64,000 bases of DNA from assembly GCA_035222895.1 (NCBI GenBank), contig JAVYIG010000037.1:1-64000 (forward strand), in the 5' to 3' direction. The DNA is from Strongylocentrotus droebachiensis (Eukaryota > Echinodermata > Echinoidea > Camarodonta > Strongylocentrotidae). The notes under the pieces were generated by a model, which saw nothing but the letters and a program-made list of their open reading frames with translations, was not told the DNA's origin and did not search any database. Numbering within the stretch: the stretch's first letter is position 1; each line of letters starts with the position of its first letter. Position numbers and translations under genes: made by a program. Below, in pieces: positions 45,959 through 59,120 of the stretch.

Positions 45959-46261
45959 AGACAAAGTGAGAAAAAGTGCTTGCAGCGTTTGTCTACATTA
46001 AATCGGAGTCAAATATCTTGATTTTCGTCTAGGATCATCACATACAAATTGGTGTTGTTATATGATCACAAATGACATGCAAATGTGCATAATTTGGAAT
46101 GGCGTCCTATATAGACAAGTTAACTTGCATAATTCAAAAGGATGGCCAACTGCCAATTTCTAACATAAAAATTAGCATTTTCCATGAGTCAGAAGAATGG
46201 GATACAATGAGTGAAAACTGGCTCCACATTTTGGTGTGATTTATTTTTATTTTGTAATTCA

Positions 46262-46850
46262 ATAAAGACATCGCCAACCTTCAGCGAGTTTAATATTCAG
46301 CTGCCAGACTAGTTTCTAAATTACCAAAGCAAGATCTAGCACATCATTCCCACTCTACAGGAACTGCCCGTATCCCAGGGAATCCAGTACAACGTCATAT
46401 TCTAACTTTCAGAGCACTTCATCAACTCTGTCCCAGGTACATACCTGAACGTGTTACACCTTACGTACTCATTCGATCCATCCGCTCTGTATCTCAACAC
46501 CTCGAACAACAGGACAAAGTCATACGGATCCAGAAGATTCTCCCGATTCTCATCTCAGACTTAACTTGTTCAAAAACGCTTTCTAATGTTATTCAAACTG
46601 TATTATTGACTCGCTTACTAGTATTGTATTTCATCAAAATGGAACAACATTACTGTACTTGTCATAATTTGGTTTCATTTCTCTGTAATTGATGTTGATA
46701 ATGATTCAGTATGAATAATCTTGCCCTTATTTTGATATTTCTTTACTTCATGAATTAGAAGTCATATCTGTTATATTGTAGTGTTATTTTTGTAAAGCGA
46801 ATTTATATTTTCTCTGAAGATGAAAAGCGCTATTGAAACATAGGCTTTTA
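46262..46850 (+). mobile_element. CR1/L2-like LINE 3' remnant
   Basis: The frame reads SAARLVSKLPKQDLAHIIPT and LQELPVSQGIQYNVIF, then a frameshifted FRALHQLCPRYIPERV and a TKSYGSRRFSRFSSQT-like piece. This is the conserved C-terminal segment after the RT in CR1/L2/Jockey-group elements. The non-coding 3' end carries GTAAAGCGAATTTATATTTT and AAAAGCGCTATTGAAACATA. Stops and frameshifts show it is dead. Confidence 0.75.
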
Positions 46851-47900
46851 TCAGTTACATATTACTCTTGAGTAGATCAATTTAGTGTCATAGACTTCAG
46901 TAACCCAAAATCAATTGATTTCTTCATGGTTTGAACTTTCTCGGAAATTGTATCATAAAATCCACCACGTAATTTCTGTTAAAAATCATGCATCTGTCTG
47001 GTACCGATGACATAGCAATGCTGGTGTAAATAAAGCTTACCAATGGAACAATAATGTGATCCGTAAAACCACTTCACACTGACTTGATGGGAAAATACAT
47101 TCTTTTATAGGACTTTTTGTTTCTTGACATGTAACTGTAACTAAATTTCGACCAAAAAGGATGACAGATGAATGCAGCACAATCGTAAATGTTCCATACA
47201 AAGAATAGCATTTGTATTTAACTCGACGTAGATCTTTGACATTGGCATTTGGCTGGCACAAATATTTTGAGGAAAATAACATGTTTATATATATATATAT
47301 ATATATAGGGTGCTATTTCAACATTTATGCTAAGTTGCTGGTATACAATATATCCCGAAACAATTTTCAGTGATGGTCCTCAAGAGATGCAAACATTTGA
47401 CTGCCCCAAAATGTAGACAAAATATTACTCTATATCTATTTTACATTTTTTTGGAGAACAAAAATTCATGTACTTTGGCGGCCGCTTTGTATGAAGCAAT
47501 AGAGAGGGTCAGCAATCGGATTATTCATATATAAGGATCTAGGCAATCATAATCCATTGAAGAAATAATAATGCATAGACCCTAAAACAAGGTTAGGCAA
47601 ATAATCTGGATTTGGCTGCCGGACTATCCTTGTCAACTCAAACTTCACAACCAGCCATAGTTAAGCCAAGTGTGTTTACTTTTTGAGACATTGTCTGCTG
47701 CTTACTTGTGCGAGTTGTAATGATCATAGCAGAGTCAAAGCAAAAAGCCGAAGTTAATCACTTACAACTTGTGCACAGGTGGAAAATAAAGGGAAAACTT
47801 CATGAACTTGACAGCTGTATTCTTTTTTCCTTTAAACAGATAACAAATTGAATGCAATCCAGATTTGTCTACCATAAATGGGGAGCTACTAACTGCTTGG
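46851..47900. other. no gene recognised
   Basis: Contains a (TA)n tract at 47,287-47,307. Short frames only. Confidence 0.55.
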
Positions 47901-47904
47901 ATCA

Positions 47905-48061
47905 GGGCCCCGTCTTACAAAGAGTTGCGATTGATCCAAATCAATCGCAAGTCCCCCAATCAATCGCAGGTTTGCAGTCTCCCATCTCTTATGTACAGTT
48001 GCAATCGATATCAATCGCAAATACGGTGCGATTAATATCAACTCTTTGTAAGACGGGGCCT
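47905..48061. mobile_element. 157-bp MITE, GCGATTGAT family
   Basis: The ends GGGCCCCGTCTTACAAAGAG and CTCTTTGTAAGACGGGGCC are inverted repeats of at least 19 bp. The inside is built of ATCAATCGCA and its complement. GATC occurs just outside both ends. A fragment is at 108-172. Confidence 0.85.
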
Positions 48062-51030
48062 TGATCTGTTTAAACCCCCAAACATTGAACTGAGCCATTT
48101 TCTATTCCTTCTTATTGCATTGACGACTTTCGTCACTGCTTTGTTCTTTACATTGACGACTTTCGCCGATGTCTTGTTCTTGTTCGCGTTCTATCTATCT
48201 CATTTGTTTTGCATGCAGTGATTGTTATTCATATCTAGGTCCTTTTCTTTTGCCCGATTCCTTTTGAATATATTGGCATAATCTCCGTCATCCAATCTAG
48301 GTCACCTGACTCTTCGTTTTCCGACATCACTCATAAGTAACCGTCCATGCGCCAATTTTTCCGTTTCTGGTCAGTTTTAAGGCCTTTCCTTCTTCATTCG
48401 TATCTCTACTATCCTTGATGCTACAGACTTCTAATAAATTGCTCTAGATAGTCTAAAAGATGTTCTTTCATCAGCGATGGTAATTCGCTCATCAAAAATG
48501 ATATCTTCATACTCGAAATTCAAATCCGAAATCGACTCCGTGAAAAATCACAAAAATTCTTTAAAAATTGACCCCTAAAAAACGTAAATTCCAGTGCCTT
48601 CCATACTAATTCCATTCTTCTTTAATCTGCACAGTATGTTGATTGTGTCATAGCACACATCCCTGTCGAATTGCATGCTCCAATGGTCACGCATGATATA
48701 ATTAGCGCCCTCTAAGGATCTGAAAATGGCTTTTTTTCTGTGGCTGTAGCTCCATAGTGCCTGACCAAACCAGTACCCTTTTAGGATTGAGATACCTCAA
48801 GATATGCCGAATATACAAATATATGAACTAACACTAAACGATTTTGCAAAAATTGCCCTCCAAATTCGCAGTTTTCAAGCAAATCGTGAAATAACTCTTA
48901 AATGGCGATCTTTATACCTACATCGACGGAACTTAAGAGACATATTTTATTTTATTTTCTTTTCTTCTGCATTCATGTAAGTACACAGTTTTTTTATAAT
49001 AATATAAAGTACATTAATTTTTTTTCTGAAATTATTTTTTTCTTCAAAAATGATGAGTTTACTTCACATTGCGCGCATATGACAATGGTGTTAAACTGAC
49101 CGCAATGAAATGCCCTTTTTCAAACGTTACCAAATAGGATATATGTTAACACTATTAAATGTTAATTGAATCGCATTTTAACAAGGGTCACTTTACAAAT
49201 TCCGCTGACTTTCCGCCCAATTATAACACGTATCGGCTATGACGTCATTTTCACAGACTGCTTTTCGCCCCCTTTCCGTCTTTTTTGTTCCTTGAAATTT
49301 TGCAATAATATCCTGGGGGTAAAACACAGAGCATCCCGAAGGCGAATTTACAAAATTTGTCAAGGGAGACATTTTTGACGCCATTTTATACTTTGCATGA
49401 ATATGTTAGTTTGGACGGCTGTTAGTGCAACAACACGCGTCATCACGTGTTCTTCATCCACCAAGATCCCATTTGTTTTCCACGCAGTGCTTGCAAACCC
49501 TATCTAGTTCCCTTCCATTATTACGATTCCAAGCGGTATCAAATTGATATTTCAGGACTCATGTAAAATTCGTTTAAAACTTGATTCCGTTCCGTTGATT
49601 CTATTGTTTGGACTATTTAGCAGAGAAAAATAGAAGTGAATATTCTCATGACTAACAACCTTGTATTATTATTCGTATTGGTCCGCCGTTTCTATGCTAT
49701 TTGAACAACACCTGATGACAAAAGATGACACTATGGTACCTCTTTTATGTAGCGTCACATGGCAATCACATGGCAAATAAATATTCATCAGTTCTGGGTC
49801 GAATAATCTAAAGAAAACTGAATTTAAAACGGGGCCATATACTCTCTCTCTCTCTCTTTCTCTATTGTCATTGCCTTCCTTTTCCCTCGCTTACTTCCTC
49901 CTAACCAGTTTGTAATGTGTATATGTATTCCTCAATCATAAGGAATATAATTACTAATATCCTGAAATTATTGTTCTCCTTAACCATTTTCTTCATCTTC
50001 TTCTTTCTAATACAGGTAGTAGTAGTAATAGCATCAGTATCATAATAATCATTACTGTTTTTATTGTTATATTTATTACCAATGGTTTTGTTACTATGAT
50101 AGTTGATATCGTTTTTATTTTCATTATTATTATTATTATTGATATTGTTATTATTATTATGACTATGTGTATGCTTCTTCTTCTTATAATAATCTTTCGT
50201 AGTACGTCATGTGCCCAGGATTTATTGCTTTAATACATCCAACATGTCTACTTAAACTGTCGATTCGTTACTAAAATATTATCAAGAGAATAGAAGAAAC
50301 ATTATAATGCATATGTTATATTAAAATAAAATATATAGAAGAAGTAAGTAGATAATACAATCATAAATAGTTCCAATGTTTTCTGACTGCTTTCAAGACA
50401 ATATCATGTTTGTCGATCACAGTTTTATGTAGCTTGATGTATAATGGTCATTTTTTAGGGAAAAGCAATCTTAGCAACAATTTCTGACAATTTTAGCGAC
50501 AATCGTTGGCCATTGCTGCTTGTTAATACATCGACAAATACAATCTAATGAAAAGCCCGTTCAAACCTTGCAGTACATTACGCGCATATCACAGTGGTGT
50601 CAAACTGACCGCAGGGAAATGCACTTTCGAATAATACCAAATACGGAAAATGAAGAGCTAATCCCCAAAAGAGGTTAGGTCCTTTTTTCATCAATATTTT
50701 TTGTCTTAATGTATTGATTTTTAGTAGCTCTATACAAGGATACCAAAGAAAAGTTGAAATTCACATCACAAAGTTAACATTTTTTCTCAAAAAGGGATTA
50801 GATTCATTTTAGTTCGTTTGCAAGAGGGGTAAGAGCCACTTAAGACCATTCCGAGAAAATTATTTTTGTTTGTATTTCTCCAATATTGCAATATTATATG
50901 CAAAACATATTTGTCCTGATATACTACCGTACAATGTGAATGTGAAACTGAGTATTTAACAAAATCTGTCTGTCTTCATATTTTGACATGACTTTTCCAA
51001 GAAAGGGACTTATCTATATGCTCCTAAAAC
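48062..51030. other. no gene recognised; a 75-bp direct repeat
   Basis: The GCGCATATGACAATGG/GCGCATATCACAGTGG segments at about 49,062-49,135 and 50,572-50,643 are direct copies with shared AAACTGACCGCA and GAAATGC. CT tracts at 49,838-49,862 and trinucleotide ATT/ATA repeats at 50,120-50,165 are present. There are no coding signals. Confidence 0.5.
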
Positions 51031-52012
51031 ATAGTTGAATTAACTCTGCTGTGCAAACATATTATCAAATTTTACATCCAATTCAATAAGGTCACCTCTA
51101 ACCTTTATTCTACTGAATACCATATAATTAGTCTTTTTCATATTAGTACACAGTTTAGCAGCAGTGAACCATTTGCAAACTTTACTCAGTTGTTGGTTTT
51201 ATTTCTCATTTAAATATTGCACATTTTTTCTTGATAATAATATATTGGTGTTATCAGCAAATGAAATAACATTTAGCTGGTCTGACACAAAGTAAAAATC
51301 ATTTATAAACAACGACAACAATAAAGGGCCAAGAACACTGCCTTAGGGTACTCATGTAGTAAAGATCTGAGGTTAACAACAAACACTATTACATTTAACA
51401 ACTACTCAAAAGGTTATTTTTGAACCATTCGAGCGGAGTACCCCGTATGCCATGAAAAGATAGATTGTGTGACAATATGGAATGGTTAATTCAGTCAAAT
51501 GCTTTAGATAAATCAAGGAATATACCAACAGGAATTATCTTATTTTCAAATGCCTGAGTTACAAGATTTAACGATTCAATTAGAGCAATGGATGTTGAAT
51601 GTTTTTCACGAAATCTAAATTGTTTAGTACATAAAATATTATTCTTATTCAAGTAGTTAATAAAACGTTTGTAGAACGATTTTTCTAAAACGTTGGCAAG
51701 CATTGGCAAGATAGAAATATACAGTAGGCTTGCGGGTGCACCATAGAAATAGGTCTCTACTCTTGTACTATTTCTTTACAAAAAAATCTTATGAAGGAGT
51801 ATTTCTTTTGCTAACTTGAATTGATCTGGAAGTTGTCCTGAAAAAAAATACTTATGAAAATATGACAAAAGTGCTTGGTATAAACATGTATAGTTTTTTC
51901 ACAATCTTCGGTTCAATATCATCATGTTCGGCACTTTTATTTGCTTTAAAACTACGAACAATCTCGAAAATGTCCTCCTCAGTAACAGGTTTCAAGAAAA
52001 ATGAATTAGAAT
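51030..52012 (-). mobile_element. Jockey/CR1-group LINE remnant, RT domain
   Basis: Read on the minus strand from 52,012 down: SFFLKPVTEEDIFEIVRSFK and NKSAEHDDIEPKIV (51,990-51,900), the QLPDQFKLAKEIL block with a frame break (about 51,830), then MPMLANVLEKSFYKRFINYL, FREKHSTSIALIESLN and GIFLDLSKAFD (motif A, 51,709-51,491). A stop follows, then INHSILSHNLSFHGIRGTP, GVPQGSVLGPLLL-like text near 51,340, and SFADNTNIL (51,250), where the catalytic FADD is now ADN. Stops and the D-to-N change show it is inactive. Confidence 0.85.
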
Positions 52013-53525
52013 GGTGAGTATAACATCTAATACAGTATATTGGAGCATGTTATGGGTATCTACCCACTGCTATAAAATAGTAAACATATATTTAAAAAAA
52101 AATCATATTATCCCATTATCTTTTTTGTGTGAAAATTGCTTTGTGTTTGACTGGCGTAGCTTACCTCTTTTGAACCCTACCTATTGTCCTTCTCCTCAAT
52201 ATACTGAATAACACAGCATGGGCAAAGTACAGTCATGTCCGATCAGCATTGTGTTTATAAATTTTTTTGTTTGTAATTTAGTAACCCGCTTTGTGTTCAA
52301 CTGGCGTAGCATAACGGTAATATAAATAATTGGACTGACATTTTCCGTTTGTCACAAGGCGCAGAACTACTGTGCCATACATTCATCGTTCTGTCTCCAT
52401 GCATAGGGTCCATGTTTCGACTCCAACAGAGTACTCAATATGTAGCATTTCAAGACTTTGCATCAATTTGTTTAGGTTCACTTTCCTGGTACAGAGTACA
52501 TGCCCTCAAACACCACTTCTCCCAGTTTAAGACCTGTTTTTATATGATTATTGGCATCAACACTCAAATGGTAGAGGCAATATCTTATATCTAGCATAGT
52601 ATGTGTATTACACACCGTATATGAAAATAGAGAGGCTACAGTAAATATCGACTGAGTTCTAAATTACAAAGTCTCGAATCATGATTCATGTTCAACATAA
52701 TCCCATACTCTCCCTGTGGGTAAGAGTTCAATATTCATCGAGAGCATAGAGTCTTCTGTAAGGCCAGATAAAGCAATATTCAGTGTGGGGTAGATTTTAC
52801 CCTGGGCTTGTCTCGGTGATGGTACCCCTGCCACCATTCATACGAAAAGTTGGCCAATCTACACCCTTAAAGTCTTCCCTTTGCATACAGGCCTCGTCCC
52901 TTTCTAACAATCAATTAAACTTTGCATGATTTCTTGATTGGGTATTCGTGTGAGCTGTCACACAATTATGAACACCTTCTCCACATACTTTTATCATACC
53001 TATTGCTTAAAAATGATGGCCATTTTGGCACCGAGGTGAAAAAAACTACTGGACGAATACGGGAAGTTGTTATCATTACAAATGTATGCCTACTTTGTCA
53101 TTCATGCAAACACTGTGCATTTCATAAATTAGAAAATTCGGTGGGCGTGTGTTTGGGTATGTGTGACCCAGATTCATTTTCAACCTATGCAAATATTATA
53201 ACAGAAAGAACAGTAATTGGGAACCTTGATTCAATTCAAATTCAGTGTATTTACTTGTCCACTGTTCAACATGGACATTTTGTTCGGTCACATGTGAAAT
53301 GAAGGCTCAGACGTGGTTTACAAAGAACTTAATCAGGATACAAAATATTTATACATTTTGGTGATGACAAATTAATATAATCATACTTAATATGATTTCC
53401 GTTTGGTTGTGGATTGTTTCGTTACCTTAATTAACACATTTTAGCTGTTTTCAATTTTATTTTTCTCTAGATTTTATACAAAATATTGGCACAATTTTGT
53501 TGAACGGACATCCACAAATAGCAGT
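52013..53525. other. no gene recognised
   Basis: A 126-codon plus-strand frame at 52,922-53,302 is Cys/His-rich but matches no pattern I know; no splice signals support it. Confidence 0.45.
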
Positions 53526-53529
53526 AACC

Positions 53530-53800
53530 ATGGAAGAATCCTGGATCGATGAACAGGCTCAGACCTACAACATCGTGTATTAAAGGTTTACATCATGTTA
53601 ATTCACTCCATGATCACAACACAATACATGCTGTAAGGGATGCATTGTGTGTACCCAAATTTAGGACAGTTATAAAAAATAGTCCTCTAATTTCTGGAAT
53701 TAGAGTATGGAACCAACTTAAAAGTCCTGTCAAAATGTCACCTATTTTTAACAGTTTTAAACACGCTCTAAAAGTCCTGTTATATGGAGAGCGTTGAAAA
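53530..53800 (+). mobile_element. LINE C-terminal fragment (Jockey/CR1 group)
   Basis: The 82-codon frame has the end signature of these polyproteins: HDHNTIHAVRDALCVPKFRT, GIRVWNQLKSPVK and FNSFKHALKVLLYGER, i.e. the NTR...RT...G..WN.L...FK..LK pattern. It lies on the strand opposite to the RT remnant at 51-52 kb, so it is a separate insertion. Confidence 0.7.
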
Positions 53801-56355
53801 TATGAAAAATATTGAGATCTTGATGATGATAAATTCATCATTCTTAAAACCTAATTCATGACTTTATCACAATAGCCCCTGTATAGACTGTAAACATGTT
53901 TTCTAGAAGATAACTAGCTAACTAGGCCACTTACCTACGTCCACTGCCCAATGCCTCTTGGTAAGAGGCATACAATATGTTCCTTTTGCGAAATGTGTAT
54001 TGTTATCCAAACTATTACACATTCAAGAACCGGGGGATTTCCACTAGCTCGGTCATCTCTTTATTAGGTGGGTGGAGAACTATTGTGTATGACTGAATGG
54101 GCTTGTATCCGAGTCCCGATCGCTCAATGTCTCTCTCATTCAGACTGTCGCGTGAACTGATCAACAAAACATGGTCAGACAGGTAAACTACACAGTACCT
54201 TGAACTGACATAAATGGCGACTGGATGAGTGAAGATATAGCGGACTCAGAAGTATAAAAATCGCAACATCGCTTATTGCATAAAGGTTTAGAGTTTTAAT
54301 GTCACACTCCTTTCCAAGTTAGTTAATCTGTAATGGAAACAGAAAGAAAATACACATTGTTAAGTGAAGTGATCTTCACAATTAACGATGATCTGTTATA
54401 AATAAAAGACCTTTGTTTGATGTGTTTTCTTTTCATAACTAGTGATCATGCCAAAATATATTATCTGAATAATCAAGTGCCATAGTGAATTTGCAAAAGT
54501 ACTACATTCACTTTAAATACTTTTGCTTGGAAAACTTAGTTTGCTATTAGTTCTCCAGATTTATTGTAAATCTTCTCTATTCTGATGACACAGATATCAA
54601 CATGTTTAAGAATCTAACATTCAACTTCCTTTGGTTCAGTAGTAACCTCCAATGTCAGAAAAAATACATAAGTTGACAAATTAATGTCACAAAGAAAGGC
54701 CTAACAAATTCATTTGTAGTAAACAATCCCATGTGCTAATGCTCATCTGATCAAATTCAGCTCTTTAAACCAAATCTTGCATTAATATCTCTGAATAATC
54801 AATAGAGTATGGTTTCTCATGAATATTCATATCTAAATAAAATTACTATAACTGAACTCAAATAGATGCACTCCTGTCTTGCTATTTAAACCACGACAAA
54901 AAAATGACCATTACAAGCTTCCTAAAGCACAACTTGAATCCAATATTCCCTGAAATCTCTTTAAATTAACAATTATTTTAACCTTATGAAAATGTTTGTT
55001 TTTCCTTTTTCTGAATCCCCAAATTAAAATGCTTTGAATAATAAAGCTCTAAAACGTAAATTTTACATGTACCACTAGTTTTATCAGGTACATATTCTGT
55101 AATAAATGAACAAAGTAAACCCATTATCCATTCACACCTTGAATAGCCGAAATACTTTTTATATGCTAAACCTCTCTAAAGTTTAAGGTTCTACATTATT
55201 GACTTTTCAGTTTTAAAACTGAATCTTTGACAGAACATAAATTCACGTTGTACTACACCTTGTGCCAGATTATTTTAAAACTTCAGATCTATAGCACCAG
55301 CAATTCTATACTTTCCTTATGATAATATCTTTTAACCAAATACGCAGTTTAAGTATTTTGTTATGAAATTAACACTCACCAATAACTCATACAGTGTAGC
55401 GAATACTTCGACACCAAACTTTTATCTCACAACATGTTAATACAAATTTATCAAAAATCCTTCTTTTTCGGATATACATGGAATTCAAATATCTAATTTT
55501 CATATTATTTACTCTTTGGGAGATATTAACTTGCAACATCAGACAAATTTGGAAAGTTTTGGTCCCAACAACTTTAAATATCTTATGTCGTCGTCAAAAA
55601 ATCATAGCTACAAGGACTTGGAGGAAATTCATGGTGTCCTTGAAGACAAAATGAAAAATATAAGGTGTTTTTAAATTCACCGATAAGAAAATACTCTTTA
55701 AACAAAATATACATTTTGGTGCTATAAATATGAGTTTTTAAGACAATTCGGCACAAGATGTATCAGAATGTGAATTTATGTTCTATCAAAGGGTCAGTTA
55801 TAAACCTGCAAGAAAGGTCAATAATGTAGAACTTTAAACTGTAGAGAGGTAAAAGACAGTTCGGCTTTTCAAGCTGCGCATGGACATGTGGTTTACTTTG
55901 ATCTGAATGTAGGTCAAAGTTCATATATTTTTTATAGAGTATGTACCTGGTAAAATTACTGGTACATATAATGTGTTTAGAGTTGCAGCATTCAGAGCAT
56001 TTTAATCGGTGATTTAGAAAAAAGAAGAACAAACATTTTCATAAGGTGAAATAAATATAAATTTGAAGAGTAGGGCCTACAAGTAAATGCCAATCAATTG
56101 GTTCAATTTGGTATATAGGGGCCTCTTGGACGGGATCTCCATTTATCACAGCTTCCTGGTTCAACCCCCTCTGCTTAATAGCACACATTTGTATTGTAAC
56201 CCTCATATAGCATCATATAGAAAACGTTACCTTAACCATCCAAATCAGCTCACTGATTTGCACATAATTTACAATAAACAAACAAATCGCATGAAACAAC
56301 TAGTTTCCTATAATTGACAGTAAATAAATTATCTACAGGAATTATGTATCATAAC
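53801..56355. other. AT-rich, no gene recognised
   Basis: Long AT-rich stretch with scattered short frames, none distinctive. Confidence 0.55.
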
Positions 56356-56359
56356 TTAC

Positions 56360-56455
56360 CAACTTTATGTTCATCCGGAGCAAAATCAAGAACTCTGTGG
56401 TCACAAACATCAAGTCTGACGCCTTTTACCAGGCTTTCTGTTGCACAAATTTTCT
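56360..56455 (-). CDS. possible small exon with strong donor
   Basis: On the minus strand AAAGTTG|GTAAGT (intron begins 56,359) is a near-consensus donor. Upstream the frame reads SLVKGVRLDVCDHRVLDFAP then DEHKV, an ordinary-looking peptide. An acceptor could be at ATTTGTGCAACAG just above, but the frame has no start codon before an in-frame TGA near 56,483. It may be an internal exon or chance. If joined to the exon at 44,084 in phase 1 it would hit a stop at once, so it is not coding upstream sequence of the death-domain gene. Confidence 0.3.
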
Positions 56456-56581
56456 TATCGCTACAGATGGCGCTATACAAGTTTCACGCCGCTACATACA
56501 CAATGTGCATACACATAAAAACAATGATGTGAAATATGAAGTGTTTGTTATCGAAAATCTTCTTCTGTATGAGGCGGCACT

Positions 56582-56583
<2 letters not shown>

Positions 56584-56624
<41 letters not shown>
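56584..56624 (+). repeat. 41-bp poly-G tract
   Basis: An uninterrupted run of 41 G, by far the longest homopolymer in the window. A second G run follows at 56,656-56,665. The polyproline/polyglycine frames are artefacts of it. Assembly length may be imprecise. Confidence 0.9.
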
Positions 56625-56699
56625 CTGACCGATATTTCGATCATTTTTTTTTTTGGGGGGGGGGGTAAGATCAGACAGGTCATTTTCATTCTTTAGGTG

Positions 56700-58414
56700 T
56701 ATTAGCGTAGATTTCTTTGAGAAGTGATATTTCTTCTTCCGTTAGTAACTTAGTGCTATATACATCTGAAATAAGTGTCCGATTTTAATGATACTTTTAC
56801 ATCTATATTTTTTTACTCTCTTATTATGAATAAGCCTATTATTTAAATGATTCGATTTCTTGTATTAGTTGTAACGTTTTTAATAAACTGATTCATATCG
56901 AGCCAAATTTGTAACAATAAGTGATAGTATTTTGGTATTTGAATATCGATCATGTTAGGCAAATATTTACAACAACAACATTTTTTTCTTCTCCAAATGG
57001 TCTTATTTTTTTACATTTGACTTTTCTGATCTCCAGTTAGCCTAGTATAACTCTCTTAATCCACTTCGCTTGTTGTACATTCACAAAAGTTAAAAATTAA
57101 GCATTTTTAATCCTCCTGGCGTGTAACCAAAATACAACGTGCTTCTTTTTCTTTTTTCTTTACATCGCTAAGGATAATTAAAGCAAATTTCATCAATTTC
57201 TGTTAAAACCCATTAAGGTACAGGACTTAAAGAGCATACATTAGTTTAGAAAAGGCGTATGTTTTTAATAAGTGGATTCTTCCAATTAATTGACTATCTC
57301 TTTGTTTCCAATGATTTAACAATGTCTTTAATTTGCTCAAAATCTCTTTATAATTTATCTCTTTAGCAACGTAGGGATCTAATGTGAAATATATACCCTA
57401 CATATTTAAAATGTTTACTTTCTTTCCAAATGGAAACGTAGTCGCAGTGCCGACAGAAAACCTACCTAATTTGGGATCTTTACCATCCTTTTGTGTAAGT
57501 GTAATGATTGCTTGTTTTTGAGAAGGAGATAATTTCTTCAATTTCATGAAATCATTGAATACATTAAAAATAAATCACCAACTACCTGCCAGAATGTAGT
57601 TTTAAATTCTAAAATCTCCCGGAGATTTATTAACTGCATTTCTTTTTAACATTTCAATACAATCCCCGTGGTCAATTTTTCCTTTATAAGGATTTCTCTG
57701 ATATTCTGTTTATTTGGGTAAGTTTGCAGGGAAAAGGTTAACATTTTCACATGATCCAGCTTCTGATTCAGCATGCGAATTAGAATAAAACTTCCTGATT
57801 TCTTGTACGATACCCTTTTCATTGTCAGTTATATTTCCATCCACTTGTAATCTCTAAAAAGCAGTTTTTCCCCTTGTAATCTATTACTTGCTTGAAATAT
57901 GTCGTCTCACTTTTCCATTTTCAAACTCACCTCAAAAAATGCAAAATCCTCATATGTTTCACTCATTAAATCAATTTGTTGTTCACACTCAGTATAGCCA
58001 CAGCTGTACTGGTGTCCTCAAATATTGTTTGACTCTGAAATTCAGTCCCTGTGGAATGTTATGGCCTGTTCAATGGTTTCTCGAAAAAACGTCATAAATC
58101 CTCAAATCTGACATCTTTTACAAAGACAAATACATTGTAATGTAGCTGAAAATCTGCAAATTCTTATCATTTGATCGGTTTTTCTGAATAATTTGTGAAA
58201 CACATAAGGAAATTGCTGTGACGGTCATCCAAGTAATTTCCATCGCCATATTTTATTGGCATTGCAAAAATATTTGGAATTTAATGTTAATATTTGGTGT
58301 AAATATGATCTATAAATATATGATTAAAAAAATGCCAACAAAATGAACAGTTTGACTTTCCTATATATATATATAATTAGCTGAATTGAATAACATGTGT
58401 TTGTTGTACTAATT
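56700..58414. other. no gene recognised
   Basis: AT-rich. A few short frames, and a (TA)n tract at 58,362-58,374. Confidence 0.55.
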
Positions 58415-59120
58415 TTTGGTGTGCTATACCTATTTATAGTGCTGAATCCAGCATGTTTAAAGTGTTAATCTACTAATTTGAAAAATGGTCACTCCTCCCC
58501 CTTTAATTGGTAAATTAAAAATGTTAGTTTCCAGAGTGGTTTTCCTCTCTCCCTCTTTACAACACCACCACCACCCCCTGCCGCCGTGATTATTATTTCG
58601 GGTAAATGAGATTTACCTCATCAAATAAAACTATATACTTATTATTTTTCAATAGCGAGTATGAACGATGAAACGGTACTAAAAGCATCTCTCCGCGCTC
58701 CACATGTTCCGATAAAAAATTGGATCGACCTAAATATAGCATGTCAGATGATTTGCCGAGCTCAAACATCACATAGGCTCACTGCCACTATCTAGCTCTT
58801 GATAATACTCTTGGCATACACTCGCATGTAAATAATGATAATTGTTCATCATAATTATACCTGCACTTGGACAACTCTTTTGTATCATTGTAAGCAACTT
58901 TGTACTTCGAGGGCAGGGGGGGGGGGGGGGGAGGGGTGGGGGGTACAGAGGGCTTTTTGTTCAGAGAATCATCGTGATCATAGTCTTATTGATTCCGAAA
59001 CACACACAACATATCATGCAGGTTCATTTAAATCCTGTTTGGTCTCTCTCTCACTCTCTCTCCCTCTCTTTCGCCGGTACTGTGCTGTACAGCAGGATTT
59101 ATGCATGAAAATCATTCCAT
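58415..59120 (+). repeat. 0.7-kb dispersed repeat, copy 2
   Basis: Same order of landmarks as 7,985-8,690. The first 120 bp (AATGGTCACTCC, AAAATGTTAGTTTCCAGAGTG) match the right end of the CACTGTAAAA MITE at 42,655-42,917. The rest is shared only with copy 1. Confidence 0.8.

Noticed and set aside
52922-53302. 126-codon Cys/His-containing frame as a zinc-finger gene
   Set aside because: Cys and His spacing fits no finger class and there is no splice or family support.
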